Source: JBFJWR01 sp041623535
GTDB lineage: Bacteria > Pseudomonadota > Gammaproteobacteria > Pseudomonadales > JBFGWM01
DNA: 11,969 bases
Direction: 5' to 3'
Assembly (NCBI GenBank): GCA_041623535.1
Contig: JBFJWR010000053.1
Location: forward strand, 1 to 11,969
Shown here: positions 1 to 6,217 of the stretch, one piece after another
Numbering within the stretch: the stretch's first letter is position 1
Layout: each line of letters starts with the position of its first letter
Notes under the pieces: generated by a model
What the model saw: the letters and a program-made list of their open reading frames with translations, nothing else
The model's database searches: none
What the model was told of the DNA's origin: nothing
Position numbers and translations under genes: made by a program

Positions 1-1444
1 CCAGCAGGTGTGGACGTTCGAGGTGCTCCAGGCCCTGCAGCGCGCTGATGGTGCGGGCCACGCGTAACAGGCGATGCAGTCCGCGGCCGCTCAGTTGCAT
101 GCGTTTGGCTGCGCTGGCCAGCCAGTCGCGATCGGACTTGCTGACCCAGCTGGCGGGGTCGGATTGTTTGGGTGCACCGGCGGCCAGCAGTTCATGCGCC
201 CGGCACACCCGTGCCTGCACGGTGGCAGAATCTTCAGCTGCGTTTGCCGCGCAGAGCAGGTCGGCCACCGGCACCGGCGTCACCGGTACATGGAGGTCGA
301 TACGATCCAGCAGCGGACCGGACACGCGAGCCAGGTAGCGGTTCACACGGTCCGGCGAGCAACGGCACTGCTCACTCTGCGCGCCATGCCCGCAGGGGCA
401 GGGGTTCATGGCGGCGATCAGCTGAAAACGGGCCGGAAAAGAGGCCTGGTGACGGGCGCGACTGATCCGCATTTCTCCGCATTCCAGTGGTTCGCGCAGG
501 ATTTCCAGCGCGGTGCGTGAGAACTCCGGTAGTTCGTCGAGAAACAGCACGCCATTGTGGGCCAGCGAAATTTCGCCCGGACGGGGCACGCTGCCGCCCC
601 CGGCCAGCGCCGCCGGGCTGGCTGAATGATGCGGCGCGCGAAATGGCGGGTGATACCAGTCGGATTCGCTGCGAGCGGTCCCGGCCACCGAATAGAGGCA
701 GGCCGTGGCCAGTGCGGCCTCCTCGCCCAGGGGCGGCAGGATACCCGGCAGGCGTTCGGCCAGCAGTGTCTTGCCGGCGCCGGGCGGGCCGAACAGCAGC
801 AGGTTATGCCCGCCGGCTGCGGCGACTTCCAGGGCCCGTCGGGCATGGCCCTGGCCGCGCACGTCCGCGAGATCCGCCAGGGCGGGTTTTCGGGTGCCGG
901 TTTGGCCGGCTCCCTCGCAGGGTGCCGGCAGATCGCGGTTGGCCAGTTGTTGGTAGAGTTCGCCGAGGCTGGCCGGCGCATAAACCCGCGCGCCACTGAC
1001 CCGCATGGCCTCGGCGGCATTGCCCGCCGGCAGCACGATGGACTGTCCGTCGCGACTGGCCGCTACTGCTGCCGGCAATACGCCGGCCACCGGGCGCAGT
1101 TCGCCGTTCAGCGCCAGTTCGCCGAGAAAATCCATGTGTTGCACAGCGGCCTGTGGCAGTTGCCGGGAGGCGCACAATATTGCCAGCGCGATGGGCAGGT
1201 CATAACGCCCGCCTTCCTTGGGCAGGTCGGCGGGGGCCAGGTTCACGGTGATACGGCGGGTGGGAAAATCCAGCCCCGAGTTGATCAGTGCGCTGCGTAC
1301 CCGGTCACGACTTTCACGCACTGCAGCTTCGGGCAGTCCGACAATGTGTACGGCGGGCAGACCGTTACTGATATGGGCTTCGACCTGCACAGCGGGTGCA
1401 TGTATGCCGACCGCTGCGCGACTGCTGACGATGGCGAGTGACAT
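1..1444 (-). CDS. comM: ComM/YifB family Mg-chelatase-like AAA+ ATPase (3' end cut by window edge)
   Basis: The reading frame is open from an ATG at 1444 to the left edge, about 481 codons. The family is usually a little over 500 residues, so only a short C-terminal tail is missing. The N-terminus (MSLAIVSSRAAVGIHAPAV) is the family's Lon-protease-like fold. A Walker A (LLLFGPPGAGKT) lies near residue 220 and a Walker B (VLFLDELPEF) near 295. The cysteine-rich NPCPCG...C.C segment lies around 347-365, followed by SGPLLDRIDLHV. In Vibrio and relatives, ComM is a hexameric helicase that promotes branch migration of incoming single-stranded DNA during natural transformation. It is also widespread in species not known to be competent. 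A GGGAGG ribosome site sits just before the ATG. ubiK ends 54 bases upstream on the same strand, so the two are probably co-transcribed. No frameshift is seen. Confidence 0.95.
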   Translation of the reverse strand, partial: MSLAIVSSRAAVGIHAPAVQVEAHISNGLPAVHIVGLPEAAVRESRDRVRSALINSGLDFPTRRITVNLAPADLPKEGGRYDLPIALAILCASRQLPQAAVQHMDFLGELALNGELRPVAGVLPAAVAASRDGQSIVLPAGNAAEAMRVSGARVYAPASLGELYQQLANRDLPAPCEGAGQTGTRKPALADLADVRGQGHARRALEVAAAGGHNLLLFGPPGAGKTLLAERLPGILPPLGEEAALATACLYSVAGTARSESDWYHPPFRAPHHSASPAALAGGGSVPRPGEISLAHNGVLFLDELPEFSRTALEILREPLECGEMRISRARHQASFPARFQLIAAMNPCPCGHGAQSEQCRCSPDRVNRYLARVSGPLLDRIDLHVPVTPVPVADLLCAANAAEDSATVQARVCRAHELLAAGAPKQSDPASWVSKSDRDWLASAAKRMQLSGRGLHRLLRVARTISALQGLEHLERPHLL

Positions 1445-1498
1445 GCTGTTCCCTCCCTGGAAGCAGTTTGTCCGCCGGTGGCGATGGGTTTCCGCGCG

Positions 1499-1783
1499 CT
1501 AGGCGTTCCCGGTCCGCCCTTCCAGCAGCGCTTCGAGCGCCCGGACCTGGCTTTCCATGGTTTCCAGCTTTTCACGGGTGCGGGCCAGCACTGCCGCCTG
1601 GGTTTCGAATTCATCGCGGCTCACCAGGTCCAGGCGGCCGAGAGATTCCTGCAACAGGGCTGAAACATTTCGGCGTACTTCGCCGACCAGTCCACTGGAT
1701 CCGACGGGCAGCACCTGTTCAAGCCGGTTGATCAGTTGATCGATAACATCTGGAGAAAGCATGGTGATTTGCGGTTCTTGCAT
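1499..1783 (-). CDS. ubiK: Ubiquinone biosynthesis accessory factor UbiK (YqiC/BMFP family)
   Basis: This is a 94-residue protein of the YqiC/UbiK family, which helps aerobic ubiquinone synthesis together with UbiJ and forms trimeric coiled-coil assemblies that bind membranes. The N-terminal half (about residues 8-40) is an amphipathic helix region (SPDVIDQLINRLEQVLP). It leads to the family signature LDLVSRDEFETQAAVLARTR and then a C-terminal coiled coil (REKLETMESQVRALEALLE). Length and motif order match the family. The ATG at 1783 is chosen. An upstream TTG at 1798 would add five residues, and an ATG at 1762 would remove seven and begin nearer the usual family start. None has a strong ribosome site. 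The downstream neighbour on the same strand is comM. About 143 bases separate it from the upstream secreted-protein gene, with no obvious terminator there. Confidence 0.9.
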   Translation of the reverse strand: MQEPQITMLSPDVIDQLINRLEQVLPVGSSGLVGEVRRNVSALLQESLGRLDLVSRDEFETQAAVLARTREKLETMESQVRALEALLEGRTGNA

Positions 1784-1926
1784 GGATGAAGACCGCAAAT
1801 GCTATCACGGAGTTGTCTCAGGCGGGCGTGCCTGTAAGCCGTTCACTGGCTGGAGATACTGCCCGCAGCGGATGGCCCGTCACATTCCGGTGGGCGTGGA
1901 TCTGTGCGCCCGACAGGCGGTTTGTA

Positions 1927-2763
1927 TCAGGGCGCGGTTGCCAGCGGCTGAACCAGGAACTTGCCGTTGTTGCCTTGGCGCCCGGATTCGCCGGGTACAC
2001 CGTCGCGCCCTGGCTCGCCATCATTCCGCGCTATGGATTTGCCCGAGCCACGTTTGCTCCAGCCGCCTGCTCCACCGGCTCCGCCACGACCGCCCGGTCC
2101 ACGGGCGCCCGGGCGTCCGCCGAAATTCTCGATCTGAATGCCGGGGCCGAAGTTGCTGACCGGGATGTAGGTCTTCTGGTCGGCGCTCCAGTAGTTGATG
2201 CGGATCTCACCGCCATAGCCGCCATGGCCGCCATCGCCACCGCGTCCGCCATCGCCGCCCGAACCGGCATGGCAGTCGACGGCCGGTCCGCCTTCACCGC
2301 CGCGTCCGCCCTGCCCGCCTGCGCCGCCGGTTCCGCCGGACGAAAAAATGCCCAGCGAATGGAAGTGCACCAGGCCCAGTTCCAGGTACAGGTTGACGCC
2401 GGTTTTACCGTCGTTGCCATCCACGCCCTTGATGCCCCGCTCGCCTTGCTGGCAGGGATCCGTTTCTGCCAGCTGCTGGGGGCCGGATTCTCCCGGTGCA
2501 CCGTTGGCCCCGTTACCCTCGATGCGCACGCCCTCGCCGATCCAGGTCTCGTCAGCACGTACTCTCCAGCTGAGCACCTCGGGCGCGAACTGTATGCGCG
2601 CGCCGTCTTCCAGGCGCAGGCTCTCCAGTTTCAGCTCAGCCTGTTCGGGACCGATTACCAGGGTTTGTCCATTGCCCACAACCAACTGCTCGGCTTGCAG
2701 GGTGCCGGATAGCGCGGTCAGGAGAATCAGAAGCAGCTTTTGTGTATTCGGGGTGCAATGCAT
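1927..2763 (-). CDS. Secreted glycine-triplet (collagen-like / polyglycine) protein, function unknown
   Basis: I cannot assign this 278-residue protein to a named family. Residues 1-24 are a clear Sec signal peptide (hydrophobic LLLILLTALSG, likely cleavage after LQA). Residues 25-82 look beta-rich (LVVGNGQTLVIG, IQFAPEVLSWRVRA). After that, glycine-triplet tracts alternate with hydrophobic strands. Gly-X-Y tracts lie at about 85-96, 107-122 and 249-268. Gly-Gly-X tracts lie at about 143-160, 169-185 and 216-234. The strands VNLYLELGLVHFHSLGIF and EIRINYW...YIPVSNFG lie between them. Mature cysteines C104 and C164 could pair. X and Y positions are rich in charged residues and poor in proline, so a polyglycine-II helix bundle is as plausible as a collagen triple helix. 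The ATG at 2763 is chosen because it starts the signal peptide; a TTG at 2874 would put 37 residues before it. The overlapping opposite-strand frame is rejected as a shadow. Confidence 0.8.
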   Translation of the reverse strand: MHCTPNTQKLLLILLTALSGTLQAEQLVVGNGQTLVIGPEQAELKLESLRLEDGARIQFAPEVLSWRVRADETWIGEGVRIEGNGANGAPGESGPQQLAETDPCQQGERGIKGVDGNDGKTGVNLYLELGLVHFHSLGIFSSGGTGGAGGQGGRGGEGGPAVDCHAGSGGDGGRGGDGGHGGYGGEIRINYWSADQKTYIPVSNFGPGIQIENFGGRPGARGPGGRGGAGGAGGWSKRGSGKSIARNDGEPGRDGVPGESGRQGNNGKFLVQPLATAP

Positions 2764-2799
2764 GGGTAAATCCGAGCCGGAAAGAGTGAATTGCAACAC

Positions 2800-2829
2800 A
2801 TTATAAGAGGCTTTGCTGTGCGTGCTGTA
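2800..2829 (-). promoter_or_regulatory. Probable sigma-70 promoter of the glycine-triplet protein gene
   Basis: On the minus strand a perfect TATAAT (2805-2800) lies 36 bases before the chosen ATG at 2763. This would give a leader of about 30 bases. The best -35 candidate is TACAGC (2829-2824) with an 18-base spacer, which is weak. The position supports the signal-peptide ATG as the true start rather than the upstream TTG, which lies before this box. Confidence 0.5.
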
Positions 2830-2855
2830 GCCGGGCGAAAAGTCTGCACGCGCTA

Positions 2856-2872
2856 TGCACCGTTTTTTTGCC
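2856..2872 (+). promoter_or_regulatory. Second, weaker NtrC-like site (distal enhancer half)
   Basis: TGCACCGTTTTTTTGCC matches 11 of 17 positions of the NtrC consensus TGCACCATAATGGTGCA. One half-site (TGCACC) is perfect and the other is degraded. Its centre is 30 bases, about three helical turns, upstream of the stronger site at 2886-2902. This is close to the two-site spacing of the E. coli glnA enhancer. On its own it would not be convincing. Confidence 0.4.
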
Positions 2873-2885
2873 AACCAGCAGTTTG

Positions 2886-2902
2886 CGCACCATAAGAGTG
2901 CG
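2886..2902 (+). promoter_or_regulatory. NtrC (NR-I) enhancer-binding site
   Basis: CGCACCATAAGAGTGCG has inverted arms CGCAC and GTGCG separated by seven bases. It matches the NtrC consensus TGCACCATAATGGTGCA at 13 of 17 positions, including both GCAC/GTGC cores. Its centre (2894) is about 111 bases upstream of the start predicted from the sigma-54 promoter at 2979-2995, near the -108 position of the main glnA enhancer. Phosphorylated NtrC bound here would activate the porin-glnK-amtB operon under nitrogen limitation. A sigma-70-like TATACT at 2904-2909 overlaps its downstream flank. Confidence 0.65.
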
Positions 2903-2978
2903 TTATACTGGCCGCCCGATGCGCGGAAGATCCCGGTTGGAAGCGCATAAGTGATTGTTATTTAAAATTAAAAGCTAC

Positions 2979-2995
2979 TTGGCATGCTATCTGCT
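2979..2995 (+). promoter_or_regulatory. Sigma-54 (RpoN) -24/-12 promoter for porin-glnK-amtB
   Basis: TTGGCATGCTATCTGCT carries GG at 2981-2982 and GC at 2993-2994, separated by exactly ten bases as RpoN requires. It differs from TTGGCACG-N4-TTGCT at two positions. Transcription should start near 3005, leaving a leader of about 112 bases before the porin ATG. An AT-rich tract (about 2951-2977), unusual in this GC-rich sequence, lies between the enhancer and the promoter and could be bent by IHF or simply be flexible. GlnK-AmtB operons are classical NtrC/RpoN targets. Confidence 0.75.
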
Positions 2996-3117
2996 TTGAG
3001 CCGCCCGGACGGAGAATTTCGGGTGGACGGGAATTCGTTTGGTGCGTTGCCGGCGGATACCTGACCTGAAGGAAGACTTTCTTAATATCAAGAACCGTTT
3101 TCATGAAGGAGATAAGC

Positions 3118-3879
3118 ATGAAACTTAAGGCACTCTCACAAGCTGTCATTGCGGCATCACTGGTTTCTGGCGCCACACTGGCGCAGGCAGAAGAAGAAAA
3201 GGGTTTCGAAATCGCGGGTAATATCGCACTGGTTACTGATTATCGTTTCCGTGGCGTCAGCCAGACCGACGGCGGTCCGGCAGTTCAGGGCGGTTTTGAT
3301 GTGGAGCACAAAAGCGGGCTGTACGCCGGTGTTTGGGGTTCCAATATCGATTTCGGACCTGGCGTGGATGCATCCATGGAGATCGACTACTACGTCGGTA
3401 TCGCGGGAGACATCACAGACAAGGTCAGCTACGACGCGGGCTGGATCTGGTATGACTACCCGCAGGGTGACGGCAACAGCGGTGGCGTGGCCCAAAACCT
3501 GGACTACTACGAGTGGTATGCCAGCGTTTCCACGATGGGTGTGACACTCGGGATGGCCTATACGCCGGAATTCACCGCTGACCTCAACAGCTACAACTAC
3601 TACTACGTCGATTATTCCGTGGGTCTGCCGCAGGACATCTCGCTGGATCTGCATTACGGGATATCCGATTACGACGACAGCGCCAATGGCAACGGCGGAG
3701 ACGGTGACAACGGCTTCGGCAGCGAGCACGACGATGACTGGAGCGTGGGTCTGTCCAAGGACCTGTTCGGTGTCAGTTTTGGCCTGAGCTGGGTTGATAC
3801 CAACATCGGCAAAACAGCCTGTGGCGGCACCAACAACTGCAGTGGTCAGGTTGTCTTCTCGATATCCAAGAGCCTCTAA
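3118..3879 (+). CDS. TorF family putative outer-membrane porin (Gcw_chp family)
   Basis: This 253-residue protein has a Sec signal peptide (residues 1-24, cleavage after LAQA). A mature chain of alternating aromatic and small residues follows, typical of an outer-membrane beta-barrel. The N-terminal signature NIALVTDYRFRGVSQTDGGP and the C-terminal strand ending VVFSISKSL fit the Gcw_chp/TorF putative-porin family. That family has no well-proven substrate. A strongly acidic, glycine-rich stretch (about 185-208) and the pair C235/C241 look like surface loops. The ATG at 3118 is chosen because AAGGAGA lies directly upstream; an ATG at 3103 overlaps that ribosome site. Its position as first gene after an NtrC/sigma-54 promoter, ahead of glnK-amtB, suggests a role in taking up ammonium or small nitrogen compounds. 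That role is inference. Confidence 0.88.
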   Translation: MKLKALSQAVIAASLVSGATLAQAEEEKGFEIAGNIALVTDYRFRGVSQTDGGPAVQGGFDVEHKSGLYAGVWGSNIDFGPGVDASMEIDYYVGIAGDITDKVSYDAGWIWYDYPQGDGNSGGVAQNLDYYEWYASVSTMGVTLGMAYTPEFTADLNSYNYYYVDYSVGLPQDISLDLHYGISDYDDSANGNGGDGDNGFGSEHDDDWSVGLSKDLFGVSFGLSWVDTNIGKTACGGTNNCSGQVVFSISKSL

Positions 3880-3886
3880 CCAATCT

Positions 3887-3910
3887 CCGCCCCCGGCCTG
3901 CCGGGGGCGG
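3887..3910 (+). terminator. Strong intercistronic stem-loop between porin and glnK
   Basis: Perfect ten-base arms CCGCCCCCGG and CCGGGGGCGG flank a CCTG loop, starting seven bases after the porin stop codon and ending 25 bases before the glnK ATG. Only two T residues follow, so it is a poor intrinsic terminator. It is more likely an attenuator or a 3'-end stabiliser that lets porin mRNA accumulate above glnK-amtB mRNA. Confidence 0.6.
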
Positions 3911-3935
3911 TTCCAACCAATCAAGGGGGATCCCT

Positions 3936-4274
3936 ATGAAATTGTTAAGCGCAATCATCAAGCCTTTCAAGCTCGACGACGTGCGCGAAGCCCTGTCGGA
4001 AATCGGTGTGCAAGGTATCACCGTGACCGAGGTCAAGGGTTTCGGCCGCCAGAAAGGGCACACGGAACTGTATCGCGGCGCAGAGTACGTCGTTGATTTC
4101 CTTCCCAAAGTGAAGATCGAGGTCGCCGTAACCGACGACATGATGGACGGCGTCGTGGACGCCATCACCAAGGCCGCCAACACCGGCAAGATCGGTGACG
4201 GCAAGATCTTTGTAACCAACCTGGAAGAAGCCATCCGCATTCGCACCGGCGAAAAGGGCGGAGACGCGATTTAG
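3936..4274 (+). CDS. glnK: Nitrogen regulatory PII protein GlnK
   Basis: This 112-residue PII protein has the full family length. It is a trimeric signal protein that senses 2-oxoglutarate and ATP/ADP and docks onto AmtB to block ammonium entry when nitrogen is plentiful. The N-terminus MKLLSAIIKPFKLDDVREAL, the T-loop (about 37-55) with uridylylation tyrosine Y51 in YRGAEYVVDFLPK, the B-loop TGKIGDGKIFV and the C-terminal RIRTGE are all present. It is named GlnK rather than GlnB because amtB follows it and because it starts MKLL rather than MKKI. The ribosome site AAGGGGA lies seven bases or so before the ATG. It lies 56 bases after the porin and 42 bases before amtB, in the same predicted NtrC-controlled operon. 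Confidence 0.96.
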   Translation: MKLLSAIIKPFKLDDVREALSEIGVQGITVTEVKGFGRQKGHTELYRGAEYVVDFLPKVKIEVAVTDDMMDGVVDAITKAANTGKIGDGKIFVTNLEEAIRIRTGEKGGDAI

Positions 4275-4316
4275 CGTCAGCTTCCAGGTATCTAGATATT
4301 TTTCGGAGGATTTAGC

Positions 4317-5585
4317 GTGGAAAACCAAGTAGCTGAAATGGTGAATACCGTCACCCAGCTCAGCTATGCACTGGATACTTTTTACTTTCTGGTGTGTGGC
4401 GCGTTGGTGATGTGGATGGCTGCGGGCTTTGCAATGCTCGAGGCAGGTCTGGTGCGTGCCAAAAACACGGCCGAGATTCTGACCAAGAACGTTGCCCTGT
4501 ATGCAATTGCCTGCACGATGTACCTGCTTTGCGGGTACGCAATCATGTACCCGGGCGCTGGCGAAGGTCAGATCATGCCCATCCTGGGCAGCCTGATCGG
4601 CAGCGAAAATGCCGTGGACGACGTGCTCAAGAGTGGTGGTGATACCTACTACTCGGCCCGTTCAGACTTCTTCTTCCAGGTGGTCTTCGTGGCAACAGCC
4701 ATGTCGATTGTCTCGGGTGCGGTAGCTGAGCGCATGAAGCTCTGGGCGTTCCTGCTCTTTGCTGTATTCATGACTGGCTTCATCTACCCGGTACAGGGTT
4801 TCTGGAAATGGGGCGGCGGTTTCCTCGACGCTGCCGGCTTCCAGGATTTTGCCGGATCGGGCGTGGTGCACCTCTGCGGTGCAACAGCAGCGTTCGCCGG
4901 TGTACTCCTGCTCGGGCCGCGGAAAGGCAAGTACGGCAAGAATGGTGAAATCTACGCCATTCCTGGTGCCAATCTGCCGCTGGCCGCTCTGGGTACCTTC
5001 ATCCTCTGGCTGGGCTGGTTCGGCTTCAACGGTGGGTCCGAACTCAAGCTGTCGGACGTTGGCGAGGCGAACGCAGTTGCCCAGGTATTCGTGAACACGA
5101 ATGCTGCGGCAGCCGGCGGTGTAATCGCTGCGCTGATCCTGGCACGGGTGCTGTTTGGCAAGGCCGATCTGACGATGACCCTGAACGGTGCGTTGGCAGG
5201 CCTGGTTGCCATCACGGCTGAGCCGCTGGCTCCGACTGCCCTGCAGGCAACCCTGATTGGTGCTGTAGGCGGTGCCATCGTGGTTATGGCCATCACCCTG
5301 TTGGACAAGCTGATGATCGATGATCCGGTCGGTGCGATCTCCGTACACGGTGTGGTTGGCATGTGGGGCCTGCTGGCCGTGCCGCTGACCAACAGCGACG
5401 CCACCTTTGGTGCGCAGCTGATGGGCCTGGGCGTGATTTTCGCCTGGACCTTCGGTGCAAGCCTGGTGGTCTGGCTGGTGATCAAGGCCATCCTGGGCAT
5501 TCGGGTAACCGAAGAGCAGGAATACGAAGGCATGGACATCGCCGACTGCGGTATGGACGCTTACCCGGAATTTACCGGCAAGTAA
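4317..5585 (+). CDS. amtB: Ammonium transporter AmtB
   Basis: This 422-residue inner-membrane channel of the Amt/Rh family should span the membrane 11 times. The twin pore histidines are H185 (SGVVHLCGA) and H344 (ISVHGVVGMWG). The conserved aspartate near the ammonium site is D177 (QDFAGSG). The signatures SGAVAERMKLWAF (133-145) and GWFGFNGGSEL (233-243) are also present. The cytoplasmic tail RVTEEQEYEGMDIADCGMDAYPEF is the regulatory tail contacted by GlnK. Translation starts at a GTG with CGGAGGA six bases before it; the next in-frame ATG (4338) lacks such a site. The N-terminus is short and reads directly into the first membrane helix, so no cleaved signal peptide is evident, unlike E. 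coli AmtB. It is the last gene of the operon before the terminator at 5605. Confidence 0.96.
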   Translation: MENQVAEMVNTVTQLSYALDTFYFLVCGALVMWMAAGFAMLEAGLVRAKNTAEILTKNVALYAIACTMYLLCGYAIMYPGAGEGQIMPILGSLIGSENAVDDVLKSGGDTYYSARSDFFFQVVFVATAMSIVSGAVAERMKLWAFLLFAVFMTGFIYPVQGFWKWGGGFLDAAGFQDFAGSGVVHLCGATAAFAGVLLLGPRKGKYGKNGEIYAIPGANLPLAALGTFILWLGWFGFNGGSELKLSDVGEANAVAQVFVNTNAAAAGGVIAALILARVLFGKADLTMTLNGALAGLVAITAEPLAPTALQATLIGAVGGAIVVMAITLLDKLMIDDPVGAISVHGVVGMWGLLAVPLTNSDATFGAQLMGLGVIFAWTFGASLVVWLVIKAILGIRVTEEQEYEGMDIADCGMDAYPEFTGK

Positions 5586-5604
5586 GTCTCTACCAGCCTA
5601 AGAA

Positions 5605-5631
5605 GGGCGCTCTTCGGAGCGCCCTTTTTTT
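5605..5631 (+). terminator. Rho-independent terminator after amtB
   Basis: An eight-base stem (GGGCGCTC / GAGCGCCC) is closed by a stable TTCG tetraloop and followed by seven T residues. It starts 19 bases after the amtB stop codon and closes the porin-glnK-amtB operon. Confidence 0.93.
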
Positions 5632-5716
5632 ATGCACGGAATCCGCAGCGCTTCTCCAGTCTTCCTGCATCCTGCGGTATATTCACAGGCAATCCGGCTT
5701 TACCTGATGATCCCCC

Positions 5717-6217
5717 ATGCCTGAATCTGTCCGCGCCCTGATCCTTGTTCTCCTGCTGACCGTGACTGCCGCCAGTAGCGCGGAGGTTTATCGCTGGAAG
5801 GATGCAGCCGGTAAAACCGTGTATGGGGATCGGCCGCCACAGGATCAGCGACATACTGCCGAACGGTTGGGCAACCCGTCCGTGCAGTCCACCACCAGCG
5901 GTGGTTCTGAAGCCGCAAGTGCAGAAGAGGAGGCCCGCTTTCAGGAGCAACAGCGCCGGCTGCTCGAATCCATGGAGCGGGATCGCGTGGAGCGCGAACG
6001 CCTGCGTACACAAGCGCTTGCCGAGGAGCAGAAGATCGAGGAACTGGCGCGACGCTGTGCATCCGTGCGCGAGGAGCTCAGTTACTACGAGGGTGATTAC
6101 CGGCTGACGCAGTACGACGCCGACGGCAACAGTGTGGCGCTGGATCCAGCGCAGCGTGAGCAGAACAAGGCGCGCCTGGAAGCATTTCTTGCGCAGAATT
6201 GTGACGGTGACAGCTGA
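5717..6217 (+). CDS. Secreted DUF4124 domain protein with coiled coil
   Basis: The 166-residue product has a signal peptide (residues 1-22, cleavage after ASSA). The DUF4124 signature follows at once (EVYRWKDAAGKTVYGDRPP). DUF4124 is common in periplasmic proteins of Gammaproteobacteria and has no assigned biochemical role. Residues about 67-116 are a charged, Glu/Arg/Gln-rich helix that probably forms a coiled coil. They are followed by a short tail with two cysteines (C114 region and C162) that may pair. The ATG at 5717 has only a weak ribosome site. A possible -10 box TATATT lies at 5678-5683 with no good -35. The 3' end overlaps the predicted start of yjbQ by 17 bases, so the two are probably translated together. 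Confidence 0.85.
   Translation: MPESVRALILVLLLTVTAASSAEVYRWKDAAGKTVYGDRPPQDQRHTAERLGNPSVQSTTSGGSEAASAEEEARFQEQQRRLLESMERDRVERERLRTQALAEEQKIEELARRCASVREELSYYEGDYRLTQYDADGNSVALDPAQREQNKARLEAFLAQNCDGDS

Noticed and set aside
418..1175. Minus-strand frames of 200 and 123 codons inside comM that could suggest a broken gene
   Set aside because: They are in other frames. The comM frame itself is uninterrupted from 1444 to the window edge and carries all motifs in order.
2200..2345. Dense GCC/CGC trinucleotide repetition that resembles a tandem repeat
   Set aside because: The periodicity follows from glycine-triplet coding on the minus strand and the units are not identical, so it is not a separate DNA repeat.
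1786..2712. A 308-codon plus-strand frame opposite the glycine-triplet gene
   Set aside because: Its Ala-rich low-complexity product mirrors the glycine codons on the other strand. The minus frame has a signal peptide, regular glycine triplets and a TATAAT at the right place.
2883..2909. A sigma-70-like pair TTGCGC (2883) and TATACT (2904-2909) upstream of the porin
   Set aside because: The spacer is only 15 bases and the leader would exceed 200 bases. The same bases are better explained by the NtrC dyad. It might still act as a weak basal promoter.
3001..3037. Imperfect direct repeat (GGACGGAGAATTTCG and GGACGGGAATTCG) and a G-U-containing hairpin in the porin leader
   Set aside because: The repeat is short and imperfect, and the hairpin would straddle the predicted transcription start, so no regulatory role can be supported.
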